Of a stretch of 64,000 nt of DNA, positions 23,601 through 37,000 are shown one piece after another (the first letter of the stretch is position 1; each line of letters opens with the position of its first letter). This stretch comes from Chamaelirium japonicum. Its lineage: Eukaryota > Streptophyta > Magnoliopsida > Liliales > Melanthiaceae. The notes beneath the pieces were generated by a model. The model saw only the letters and a program-made list of their open reading frames with translations, did no database searches and was not told the DNA's origin. The position numbers and the translations under genes were made by a program. The stretch is taken from NCBI GenBank assembly GCA_947650365.1, contig CANTAL010000101.1:62001-126000 (forward strand). The letters run 5' to 3'.

Positions 23601-26600
23601 GAATGAATTAGAATGGATCGTATGAATGAATTAGAATAGATTTTGTGAATGAATTAGAACTGATCGTACGAATGAATTAGAATGGATACATTCGTGCGAA
23701 TGAATTAGAATGGATTGTATGAATGAATTAGAATGGATCCTATGAATGAATTAAAATGGATCGTATGAATGAATTAGAATGGATACATTCGTGCGAATGA
23801 ATTAGAATTGATCGTACAAATGAATTTGAATGGATCGTGCGAATGAATTAGAATGGATCATACGAATGAACTAGAATGGATACATTCGTGCGAATGAATT
23901 AGAATGGATCGTACGAATGAATTAGAATGGATCGTACGAATGAATTAGAATGGATCTTACGAATGAATTAGAATGGATCGAACGAATGAATTAGAATGGA
24001 TACATTCGTACGAATGAATTAGAATGGATCGTACGAATGAATTAGAATGGATCGTACGGAATGAATTAGAATGGATATATTTGAACGAATAAATTAGAAT
24101 GGATCATACGAATGAATTATAATGGATCGAACGAATGAACTAAAATGGATAGTGCGAATGAATTAGAATCGATCGTACAAATGAATTAGAATGGATCGTA
24201 CGAATGAATTAGAATGGATCATACGAATGAGTAAGATTGGATCGTACGAATGAATTAGAATTGATCATACGAATGAATTAGAATGGATCGTACGAATAAA
24301 TTAGAATGGATACATTCGTCCGAATGAATTAGAATGGATCATACGAATGAGTAAGAATGGATCGTACGAATGAAATAGAATAGATTGTACGAATGAATTA
24401 GAATGGATCCTACGAATGAATTAGAATGGATCGTGTGAAAGAATTAGAATGGATTGTATGAATGAATTAGAATGGATCGTATGAATGAATTAGAATGGAT
24501 CGTACGAATGGATTAGAATGGATCGTACGAATGAATTAGAATGGATCGTACGAATGAACTAGAATGGATACATTCGTGCGAATGAATTAGAATGGATCGT
24601 ACGAATGAATTAGAATGGATCTTACGAATGAATTAGAATGGATCGTACGAATGAATTAGAATAGATCGTACGAATGAATTAGAATGGATCGTACGAAGGA
24701 ATTTGAATGGATCGAACGAATGAATTAGAATAGATCGTACGAATGAATTAGAATGGATCATACGAATGAGTAAGAATGGATCGTACGAATGAAATAGAAT
24801 GGATTGTACGAATGAATTAGAATGGATCGTACGAATGAATTAGAATGGATCGTGTGAAAGAATTAGAATGGATTGTATGAATGAATTAGAATGGATCATA
24901 TGAATGAATTAGAATGGATCGTGCGAATGAATTCGAATGGATCGTACGAATGAGTTACAATGGATCGTACGAATGAATTAGAATGGATACATTCGTGCGA
25001 ATGAATTAGAATGGATACATTCGTGCGAAAGAATTAGAATAGATCGTATGATTGAATTAGAATGGATCCAATGAATGAATTAGAATGGATCGTGCGAATG
25101 AATTAGAATGGATCGTACGAATGAATTAGAATGGATCGTGCTAATGAATTAGAATTGATCGAACGAATGAATTAGCATGGATCGTGGTAATGAATTTGAA
25201 TGGAATGTATGAATGAATTAGAATGGATCGTGTGAAAGAATTAGAATGGATTGTATGAATGAATTTGAATGAATTCGTATGATCCATTCGAATTTATTCG
25301 CACGATCCATTCTAATTCATTCATACGATCCATTCTAATTCATTCATACAATCGATTCTAATTCTTTCACACGATCCATTCTAATTCATTCGTAGGATCT
25401 ATTCTAATTCATTCGTACAATCTATTCTATTTCATTCGTACGATCCATTCTTACTCATTCGTATGATCCATTCTAATTCATTCGTACGATCCATTCTAAT
25501 TCATTAGCATGATCCATTCTAATTCATTCGTACGATCCATTCTAATACATTCGCACGATCCATTCTAATTTATTTGTATGACACATTCTAATTCCTTCGT
25601 ATGATCCATTCTAATTCATTCATACAATCCATTCTAATTCTTTCACACGATCCATTCTAATTCATTCGTACGATCCATTCTAATTCATTCGTGCAATCCA
25701 TTCTGTTTCATTCGTTCGATCCATTCTTACTCATTCGTACGATCCATTCTAATTCATTCACACGAATGTATCCATTCGTACGAATGAATTAGAATAGATT
25801 GTACGAATGAATTAGAATGGATCGTACGAATGAATTAGAATGGATCGTACGAATGAATTAGATTGGATCGTACGAATGAATTAGAATAGATCGTACGAAT
25901 GAATTAGAATGGATCGTACGAAGGAATTAGAATGGATCATACGAATGAATTAGAATGGATATATTCGTGCAAATGAATTAGAATGGATCGTATGAATGTA
26001 TTAGAATGGATCGTATGAGTGAATTAGAATGGATCATACGAATTAATTAGAATGGATTGTATGAATGAATTAGAATGAATCGTACGAATGAATTAGAATG
26101 GATCGTATGAATGAATTAGAATGGATAGTACGAATGAATTAGAATGGATCGTGCGAATGAATTAGAATGGATCGTACGAATGAATTAGAATGGATCGTAC
26201 GAATGAACTAGAATGAATACATTCGTGCGAATGAATTAGAATGGATTGTACGAATGAATTAGAATGGATCGTACGAATGGATTAGAATGGATCATACGAA
26301 TGAATTAGAATGGATCGTGCGAATGAATTAGAATGGATCAAACGAATGAATTAGAATGGATATATTCGAGCGAATGAATTAGAATAGATCGTAGGAATGA
26401 ATTAGAATGGATCATACGAATGAATTAGAATGGATCGTACGAACGAATTAGAATGGATCGTATGAACGAATTAGAATGGATCGTACGAACGAATTAGAAT
26501 GGATCGTACGAATGAATTAGAATGGATACATTCGAGCGAATGAATTAGAATGGATCGTACGAATAAATTAGAATAGATCATAGGAATGAATTAGAATGGA

Positions 26601-28009
26601 TCGTGCAAATGAATTAGAATGGATACATTCGTGCGAATGAATTAGAATGGATTGTGCGAATGAATTAGAATGGATCGTACGAATGAATTAGAATGGATAT
26701 ATTTGAACGAATAAATTAGGATGGATCATACGAATGAATTAGAATGGATCGTACGAATGAATTAGAATGGATAGTGCGAATGAATTAGAATGGATCGTAC
26801 GAATGAATTAGAATGGATACATTCGTGCGAATGAATTAGAATGGGTCATACGAATGAGTAAGAATGGATCGTACGAATGAAATAGAATGGATTATACAAA
26901 TGAATTAGAATGGATCGTACGAATGACTTAGAATGGATCATACGAATGAGTAAGAATGGATCGTACGAATGAATTAGAATGGATTAGAATGGATCGTACG
27001 AACGAAATAGAATAGATTGTACGAATGAATTAGAATGGATTTGTACGAATGAATTAGAATGGATACATTCGTGCGAATGAATTAGAATGGATCATACCAA
27101 TGAGTAAGAATGGATCGTATGAATGAAATAGAATGGATTGTGCGAATGAATTAGAATGGATCGTACGAATGAATTAGAATGGATCGTGTGAAAGAATTAG
27201 AATGGATTGTATGAATGAATTAGAATAGATCGTATGAATGAATTAGAATGGATCAAATTAATGAATTAGAATGGATCGTACGTCTTTCACACGATCCATT
27301 CTAATTCATTTGTACGATCCATTCTAATTCATTTGTACAATCCATTCTATTTCATTTGTACGATCCATTCTTACTCATTCGTATGATCCATTCTAATTCA
27401 TTCGTACGATCCATTCTAATTCATTTGTACGATCCGTTCTAATTCATTCGTACAATCCATTCTATTTCATTCGTACGATCCATTCTTACTCATTCGTATG
27501 ATCCATTCTAATTCATTCGCACGATCCATTCTAATTCATTCGTCCGATCCATTCTAATTCATTCGCACGAATGTATCCATTCTAATTCATTCATACAATC
27601 CATTCTAATTCATTCCGTACGATCCATTCTAATTCATTCGTACGATCGTACGAATGAATTAGAGTGGATCGTACGAATGAATTAGAATAGATTGTGCGGA
27701 TGAATTAGAATGGATCGTACGAATGAATTAGAATGGATCGTACGAATGAATTAGAATGGATCATACGAATGAGTAAGAATGGATCGTACAAATGAATTAG
27801 AATGGATCGTACGAATGAATTAGAATGGATCGTACGAATAAATTAGAATGGATACATTCGTCCGAATGAATTAGAATGGATCATACGAATGAGTAAGAAT
27901 GGATCATACGAATGAAATAGAATAGATCGTACGAATGAATTAGAATGGAATGTACGAATGAATTAGAATGGATCGTACGAATGAATTAGAATGGATCGTA
28001 TGAATGAAT

Positions 28010-28130
28010 TAGAATGGATCGTACGAATGAATTAGAATGGATCGTGCGAATGAATTCGAATGGATCGTACGATCCATTCTATTTTATTCATACAATCCAT
28101 TCTAATTCATTCGCATGAATGTATCCATTC
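28010..28130. repeat. Recurrent inversion junction, class F (plus to minus), palindrome GGATCGTACGATCC
   Basis: The plus array ends in GTGCGAATGAATTCGAATGG, then GATCGTACGATCC turns the strand. The same junction and flanks occur at about 62235, and the reverse complement occurs at 38808-38821. A related strand turn, CGTACGATCGTACG, is found at 27639-27652 and 39231-39244. Confidence 0.75.
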
Positions 28131-28689
28131 TAATCCATTCGTACGATCCATTCTAATCCATTCGTACGATCCATTCTAATTCATTCGCACAAATGTATCC
28201 ATTCTAATTCATTCGTTCGATCCATTCTAATTCATTCGTACGATCCATTCTAATTTATTCGTATGATCCATTCTGATTCATTCGTACGATCCATTCTAAT
28301 TCATTCGTACGATCCATTCTAATTCATTCGTACGATCCATTCTAATACATTCGTAGGATCCATTCTAATTAATTCGTATGATCCATTCTAATTCATTCGT
28401 ACGATCCATTCTAATTCATTCGTACGATCCATTCTAATTCATTCGCACAATCCATTCTATTTAATTCGTACGATCCATTCTTACTCATTGGTACGATCCA
28501 TTCTAATTCATTCGCACGAATGTATCCATTCTAATTCATTCGTACGAATCCATTCTAATTCATTCGTACAATCCATTCTATTTCATTCGTACGATCCATT
28601 CTTACTCATTCGTATGATCCATTCTAATTCATTCGCACGAATGTATCCATTCTAAATCATTCGTACGATCCATTCTAATTCATTCATTC

Positions 28690-29795
28690 AATCCATTCTA
28701 TTTCATTCGTACGATCAATTCTAATTCATTAGCACAATCCATTCTAATTCATTCGTACGATCCATTCAAATTCATTCGCACGATCCATTCTAATTCATTC
28801 GTACAATCCATTCTATTTCATTCGTACGATCCATTCTTACTCATTCATATAATCCATTCTAATTCATTCACACGAATGTATCCATTCTAATCCATTCGTA
28901 CGATCCATTCTAATCCATTCGTACGATCCATTCTAATTCATTCGCATGAATGTAACCATTCTAATTCATTCATTTGATCCATTCTAATTCATTCATACGA
29001 TCCATTCTAATTCATTCATCCGATCCATTCTAATTCATTCGCACGAATATATCCATTCTAAACCATTCATACGATCCATTCTAATTTATTCGTACGATCC
29101 ATTCTAATTCATTCGTAAGATCCATTCTAATTCATTCGTACGATCCATTCTAATTCATTCGTACGATCCATTCTAATTCATTCGCACGAATGTATCCATT
29201 CTAGTTCATTCGTACGATCCATTCTAATTCATTTGCACGATCCATTCTAATTCATTCGTACGATCCATTCTAATTCATTCCCACGAATGTATCCATTCTA
29301 ATTCATTCGTACATACGAACCATTCTAATTCATTCGTACGATCCATTCTAATACATTCTAATTCATTCTAATCCATTCTATTTCATTCGTACGATCAATT
29401 CTAATTCATTAGCACGATCCATTCTAATTCATTCGTACGATCCATTCAAATTCATTCGCACGATCCATTCTAATTCATTCGTACAATCCATTCTATTTCA
29501 TTCGTACGATCCATTCTTACTCATTCGTATGATCCATTCTAATTCATTCGCACGAATGTATCCATTCTAATCCATTCGTACGATCCATTCTAATCCATTC
29601 GTACGATCCATTCTAATTCATTCGCATGAATGTAACCATTCTAATTCATTCATTTGATCCATTCTAATTCATTCGTACGATCCATTCTAATTCATTCGTC
29701 CGATCCATTCTAATTCATTCGCACGAATGTATCCATTCTAAACCATTCATACGATCCATTCTAATTTATTCGTACGATCCATTCTAATTCATTCG
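28690..29795 (-). repeat. 680-bp-offset duplication within a minus block
   Basis: 28690-29115 and 29370-29795 have the same order of variant monomers: TTCTATTTC, GATCAATTC, TTAGCAC, ATTCAAATTC, a GTAACC monomer, CATTTGATCC and AAACCATTC. AAACCATTC begins at 29060 and 29740, which gives the 680-bp offset. A few point differences separate the copies (for example CATATAATCC against CGTATGATCC), so this duplication is older than the one at 59-60 kb. Confidence 0.8.
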
Positions 29796-30059
29796 TATCC
29801 ATTCTAATTCATTCGTCCGATCCATTCTAATTCATTCGCACGAATGTATCCATTCTAATTCATTCGTACGATCCATTCTAATTCATTCGTACGATCCATT
29901 CTAATTCATTAGTAAGATCCATTCTAATTCATTCGTACGATCCATTCTAATTCATTCGTACGATCCACTCTAATTCATTCGCACGAATGTATCCATTCTA
30001 ATTCATTCGTACGATCCATTCTAATTCATTCGCACAATCTATTCTAATTTATTCATACG

Positions 30060-30170
30060 ATCCATTCTAATTCATTCGCACGAATGTATCCATTCTAATT
30101 CATTCATACGATCCATTCTACTTCATTCGTACTATCCGTTCTAATTCACTCATACGATCCATTCTAATTC
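30060..30170 (-). repeat. Uninterrupted paralogue of the retrotransposon target site (1)
   Basis: CATACGATCCATTCTACTTC then ATTCGTACTATCCGTTC and AATTCACTCATACG: the left flank (to 4947) and right flank (from 17895) of the element joined without it. CCATT is at 30113-30117. The upstream variants (CACGAATGTATCC, CATACG) also match the left flank. Confidence 0.9.
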
Positions 30171-33100
30171 ATTCATACGATCCATTCTAATTCATTTGCA
30201 TGAATATATCCATTCTAATTCATTCGTACGATCCATTCTAATTCCTTCGTACGATCCATTCTAATTCCTTCGTACGATTAATTCTATTTCATTCGTATGA
30301 TTCATTCTAATTCCTTCGTATGATCCATTCTAATTCCTTCGTATCCATTCTAATTCACTCATACGATCCATTCTAATTCATTCGTACGATCCATTCTAAT
30401 TCATTCTAATCCATTCGTACGAATGAATTAGAATGGATCGTACGAATGAATTAGAATGGATCGTACGAATGAACTAGAATGGATACATTCGTGCGAATGA
30501 ATTAGAATGGATCATACGAATGAATTAGAATAGATCGTACGAATGAATTAGAATGGATCATACGAATGAATTAAAATGGATCATACGAATGAATTTGAAT
30601 GGATCATACGAATGCGTAAGAATGGATCGTACGAATGAAATAGAATGGATTGTACGAATGAATTAGAATGGATCGTACGAATGAATTAGAATGGATCGTG
30701 TGAAAGAATTAGAATGGATTGTATGAATGAATTAGAATGGATCATATGAATGAATAAGAATGGATACATTCGTGCGAATGAATTAGAATGGATCGTACGA
30801 ATGAATTAGAATGGATCGTTCGAATGAATTAGAATGGATCGTACGAATGAATTAGAATGGATCGTATGAATGAATTAGAATGGTTACATTCATGCGAATG
30901 AATTAGAATGGATCGTACGAATGGATTAGAATGGATCGTAGGAATGGATTAGAATGGATACATTCGAGCGAATGAATTAGAATGGATCGTACGAAGGAAT
31001 TAGAAAGGATTATACGAATGAAATAGAATGGATCGTACGAAGGAATTAGAATGGATCGTACGAAGGAGTTAGAATGGATCGTATGAAGGAATTAGAATGG
31101 ATCGTACGAATGAATAAGAATGGATATATTCATGCAAATGAATTAGAATGGATCGTATGAATGAATTAGAATGGATCGTATGAGTGAATTAGAACGGATA
31201 GTACGAATGAAGTAGAATGGATTGTATGAATGAATTAGAATGGATACATTCGTGCGAATGAATTAGAATGGATCATATGAATGAATTAGAATAGATTGTG
31301 CGAATGAATTAGAATGGATCGTACGAATGAATTAGAATGGATACATTCGTGCGAATAAATTAGAATGGATTGTATGAATGAATTAGAATGGATCGTACGA
31401 ATGAATTAGAATGGATCGTATGAGCGAATTAGAATGGATAGAATGGATCGTACAAAGGAATTAGAATGGATCATACGAATGAAATAGAATGGATCGTACG
31501 AAGGAATTAGAATGGATCGTACGAAGGAATTAGAATGGATCGTACTAATGAATTAGAATGGATATATTTGTGCAAATGAATTAGAATGGATCGTATGAAT
31601 GAATTAGAATGGATCGTATGAGTGAATTAGAACGGATAGTACGAATGAAGTAGAATGGATCGTATGAATGAATTAGAATGGATACATTGGTGCGAATGAA
31701 TTAGAATGGATCGTATGAATGAATTAGAATAGATTGTGCGAATGAATTAGAATGGATCGTACGAATGAATTAGAATGGATACATTCGTGCGAATAAATTA
31801 GATTGGATTGTATGAATGAATTAGAATGAATCGTACGAATGAATTAGAATAGATCGTATGAATGAATTAGAATTGATTGCGCGAATGAATTAGAATGGAT
31901 CGTACGAATGAATTAGAATGGATCGTACGAAGGAATTAGAATGGATCGTATGAATGAATTAGAATGGATCGTGCGAATGAATTAGAATGGATCGTACGAA
32001 TGAATTAGAATGGATCGTGCGAATGAATTAGAATGGATCGTACGAATGAATTAGAATGGACCGTACCAATGAGTAAGAATGGATCGTACAAATGAATTAG
32101 AATGGATCGTATGAATGAATTAAAATGGATCGTACGAATGAATTAGAATGGATCGTGCGAATGAATTAGAATGGATCATACGAATGAATTAGAATGGATC
32201 GTACGAATGAACTAGAATGGATACATTCGTGCGAATGAATTAGAATGGATCGTACGAATGAATTAGAATGGATCGTACGAATGAATTAGAATGGATCTTA
32301 CGAATGAATTAGAATGGATCGTACGAATGAATTAGAATGGATACATTTGTGCGAATGAATTAGAATGGATCGTACGAATGAATTAGAATGAATCGTATGA
32401 ATGAATTAGAATGGATCGTACGAATGAATTAGAATGGATCATACGAAGGAATTAGAATGGATCGTACGAATGAATTAGAATGGATATATTTGTGCAAATA
32501 AATTAGAATGGATCGTATGAATGTATTAGAATGGATCGTATGAGTGAATTAGAATGGATCGTGCGAATGAATTAGAATGGATTGTATAAATGAATTAGAA
32601 TGGATCGCACGAATGAATTAGAATGGATCATACGAATTGATTAGAATGGATCATACGAATGAATTAGAATGGATTATATGAATGAATTAGAATTGCATCA
32701 TACGAATGAATTAGAATGGATCGTACGAATGAATTAGAATGGATCGTGCTAATGAACTAGAATTGATCGAACGAATGAATTAGAATGGATCGTGTGAAAG
32801 AATTAGAATGGATTGTATGAATGAATTAGAATAGATCGTATGAATAAATTAGAATGGATCGTACGAATGAATTAGAATGGATCGTACGAATGAATTAGAA
32901 TGGATCGTACGAATGAATTAGAATGGATACATTCGTGCGAATGAATTAGAATGGATACATTCGTGCGAAAGAATTAGAATAGATCGTATAAATGAATTAG
33001 AATGGATCCTATGAATGAATTAGAATGGATCGTGCGAATGAATTAGAATGGATCGTACGAATGAATTAGAATGAATCGTGCTAATGAATTAGAATTGATC

Positions 33101-33849
33101 GAACGAATGAATTAGCATGGATCGTGCTAATGAAGTAGATTGGATCGTACGAATGAAATAGAATGGATCGTGTGAAAGAATTAGAATGGATTTTATGAAT
33201 GAATTAGAATGGATCGTACGAATGAATTAGAATGGATCGGACGAAGGAATTAGAATGGATCGTACGAATGAATTAGAATGGATCGTACGAATGAATTAGA
33301 ATAGATCGTACGAATGAATTAGAATGGATCGTACGAATGAATTAGAATGGATCGTATGAATGAATTAGAATGGATACATTCGTGTGAATGAATTAGAATG
33401 GATCGTATGAATGAATTAGAATAGATTTTGTGAATGAATTAGAACTGATCGTACGAATGAATTAGAATGGATATATTCGTGCGAATGAATTAGAATGGAT
33501 TGTATGAATGAATTAGAATGGATCCTATGAATGAATTAGAATGGATCGTACGAATGAATTAGAATGGATACATTCGTGCGAATGAATTAGAATTGATCGT
33601 ACGAATGAATTAGAATGGATCGTGCGAATGAATTAGAATGGATCGTACGAATGAATAAGAATGGATACATTCGTACGAATGAATTAGAATGGATACATTC
33701 GTGCGAAAGAATTAGAATAGATCATATGAATGAATTAGAATGGATCGTGCGAATGAATTAGAATGGATCGTACGAATGAATTAGAATGGATCGTGCTAAT
33801 GAATTAGCATGGATCGTGCTAATGAATTAGAATGGAACGTACGAATGAA

Positions 33850-34015
33850 TTAGAATGGATCGTGTGAAAGAATTAGAATGGATTGTATGAATGAATTAGA
33901 ATGAATTCGTACGATCCATTTGAATTCATTCGCACGATCCATTCTAATTCATTCATACGATCCATTCTAATTCATTCATACAATCCATTCTAATTCTTTC
34001 ACACGATCCATTCTA
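33850..34015. repeat. Recurrent inversion junction, class B (plus to minus), built around GAATTC
   Basis: On the plus side come a GTGTGAAAG monomer and a GATTGTATG monomer, then GAATGAATTC. On the minus side come CGTACGATCC, TTCGAATTCATTCGCACG, CATACGATCC, CATACAATCC and TTTCACACG, nearly the reverse complement of the left side, offset by about two monomers. Copies in this orientation have GAATTC at 21965, 25271, 33903, 44255, 56381, 57923, 59824 and 61379, plus an AATTAATT version near 43140. The exact reverse complement of this asymmetric junction is seen at 4608, 42162 and 50062. Confidence 0.85.
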
Positions 34016-37000
34016 ATTCATTCGTAGGATCCATTCTAATTCATTCGTACAATCTATTCTATTTCATTCGTGCGATCCATTCTTACTCATTCGTATGATC
34101 CATTCTAATTCATTCGGACGAATGTATCCATTCTAATTTATTCGTACGATCCATTCTAATTCATTCGCTCGAATGTATCCATTCTAATCCACTCGTACGA
34201 TCCATTCTAATCCATTCGTACGATCCATTCTAATTCATTCGAATGAATGTAACCATTCTAATTCATTAATTTGATCCATTCTAATTCATTCGTACGATCC
34301 TTTCTAATTCATTAGCACGATCCATGCTAATTCATTCGTTCGATCAATTCTAATTCATTAGCACGATCCATTCTAATTCATTCGTACGATCCATTCTAAT
34401 TCATTCGCACGATCCATTCTAATTCATTCTTCGGATCCATTCTAATTCATTCATACGATCTATTCTAATTCTTTCGCACGAATGTATCCATTCTAATTCA
34501 TTCGCACGAATGTATCCATTCTAATTCATTCATACGATCGATTCTAATTCATTCGCACAATCCATTCTAATTCATTCGTACGATCAATTCTAATTCATTC
34601 GCACGAATGTATCCATTCTAATTCATTCGTACGATCCATTCTAATTCATTCATAGGATCCATTCTAATTCATTCATACAATCTATTCTAATTCATTCGCA
34701 CGAATGTATCCATTCTAATTCATTCGTACGATCAGTTCTAATTCATTCACAAAATCTATTCTAATTCATTCATAGGATCCATTCTAATTCATTCACACGA
34801 ATGTATCCATTCTAATTCATTCATACGATCCATTCTAATTCATTCGTACGATCGATTCTAATTCCTTCGTACGATCCATTCTAATTCATTCGTACGATCT
34901 ATTCTAATTCATTCGTACGATCCATTCTAATTCATTCGTACGATCCATTCTAATTCCTTCGTACGATCCATTCTAATTCATTCGGACGATCCATTCTAAT
35001 TCATTCATACGATCCATTCTAATTCTTTCACACGATCCATTCTAATTCATTCGTACGATCCATTCTAATTCATTCGTGCAATCCATTCTATTTCATTCGT
35101 ACGATCCATTCTTACTCATTCGTACGATCCATTCTAATTCATTCACACGAATGTATCCATTCGTACGAATGAATTAGAATAGATTGTACGAATGAATTAG
35201 AATGGATCGTACGAATGAATTAGAATGGATCGTACGAAGGAATTAGAATGGATCATACGAATGAATTAGAATAGATCGTACGAATGAATTAGAATAGATC
35301 GTACGAATAATTTAGAATGGATCGTACGAAGGAATTAGAATGGATCGTACGAATGAATTAGAATGGATATATTCGTGCAAATGAATTAGCATGGATCGTA
35401 TGAATGTATTAGAATGGATCGTATGAGTGAATTAGAATGGATCGTACGAATGAATTAGAATGGCTCGTATGAATGAATTAGAATGGATACATTCGTGTGA
35501 ATGAATTAGAATGGATCGTATGAATGAATTAGAATAGATTTTGTGAATGAATTAGAACTGATTATACAAATGAATTAGAATGGATACATTCATGCGATTG
35601 AATTAGAATGGATTATATGAATGAATTAGAATGGATTCTATGAATGAATTAGAATGGAGCGTACGAATGAATTAGAATGGATACATTCGTGCGAATGAAT
35701 TAGAATTGATCGTACGAATGAATTAGAATGGATCGTGCGAATGAATTAGAATGGATCGTACGAATGAATTAGAATGGATACATTCGTGCGAATGAATTAG
35801 AATGGATACATTCGTGCGAAAGAATTAGAATAGATCGTATGAATGAATTAGAATGGATCCGATGAATGAATTAGAATGGATCGTGCGAATGAATTAGAAT
35901 GGATCATACGAATGAATTAGAATGGATCGTGCTAATGAATTTGAATTGATCGAACGAATGAATTAGCATGGATCATGCTAATAAATTAGATTGGATCGTA
36001 CGAATGAATTAGAATGGATCAAATGAATGAATTAGAATGGTTACATTCATGCGAATGAATTAGAATAGATCGTACGAATGGATTAGAATGGATCGTACTA
36101 ATGGATTAGAATGGATACATTCGAGCGAATGAATTAGAATGGATCGTACGAATGAATTTGAATGGATCGTACGAATAAATTAGAATGGATACATTCGTCC
36201 GAATGAATTAGAATGGATCATACGAATGAGTAAGAATGGATCGTACGAATGAAATAGAATAGATTGTACGAATGAATTAGAATGGATCGTGCGAATGAAT
36301 TAGAATGGATCGTACGAATGAATTAGAATGGATCGTACGAATGAATTAGAATGGATCGTGCGAATGAATTCGAATGGATCGTACGAATGAATTAGAATAG
36401 ATACCTTTGTGCAAATGAATTAGAATGGATCGTATGAATGAATTAGAATGGATCGTATGAGTGAATTAGAACGGATAGTTCGAATGAAGTAGAATGGATC
36501 GTATAAATAAATTAGAATGGATACATTCGTGCGAATGAATTAGAATGGATCGAATGAATGAATTAGAATAGTTTGTGCGAATGAATTAGAATGGATCGTA
36601 CGAATGAATTAGAATGGATACATTCGTGCGAATAAATTAGAATGGATCGTACGAATGAATTAGAATGGATCGTGTGAAAGAATTAGAATGGATTGTATGA
36701 ATGAATTAGAATGGATCGTATGAATGAATTAGAATGGATCGTACGAATGAATTAGAATGGATCGTACGAATGAATTAGAATGGATACATTCGTGCGAATG
36801 AATTTGAATGGATACATTCGTGCAAAAGAATTAGAATTGATCGTATGAATGAATTAGAATGGATCCTATGAATGAATTAGAATGGATCGTGCGAATGAAT
36901 TAGAATGGATCGTACGAATGAATTAGAATGGATCGTGTGAAAGAATTAGAATGGATCGTACGAATGAATTTGAATGGATCGTGCTAATGAATTAGAATGG

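Larger units (their letters stand above)
17895..28068. repeat. Satellite array, right arm, part 1
   Basis: The 23/28-bp satellite continues after the retrotransposon. Blocks: minus 17895-18224, plus 18225-20435, minus 20436-20597, plus 20598-21967, minus 21968-23294, plus 23295-25273, minus 25274-25779, plus 25780-27282, minus 27283-27645, plus 27646-28068. The first block has the same strand as the last block before the element, as expected for an insertion that did not rearrange the target. There is a small irregularity near 20281-20290, where part of a monomer is duplicated. No gene or unrelated sequence is seen. Confidence 0.97.
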
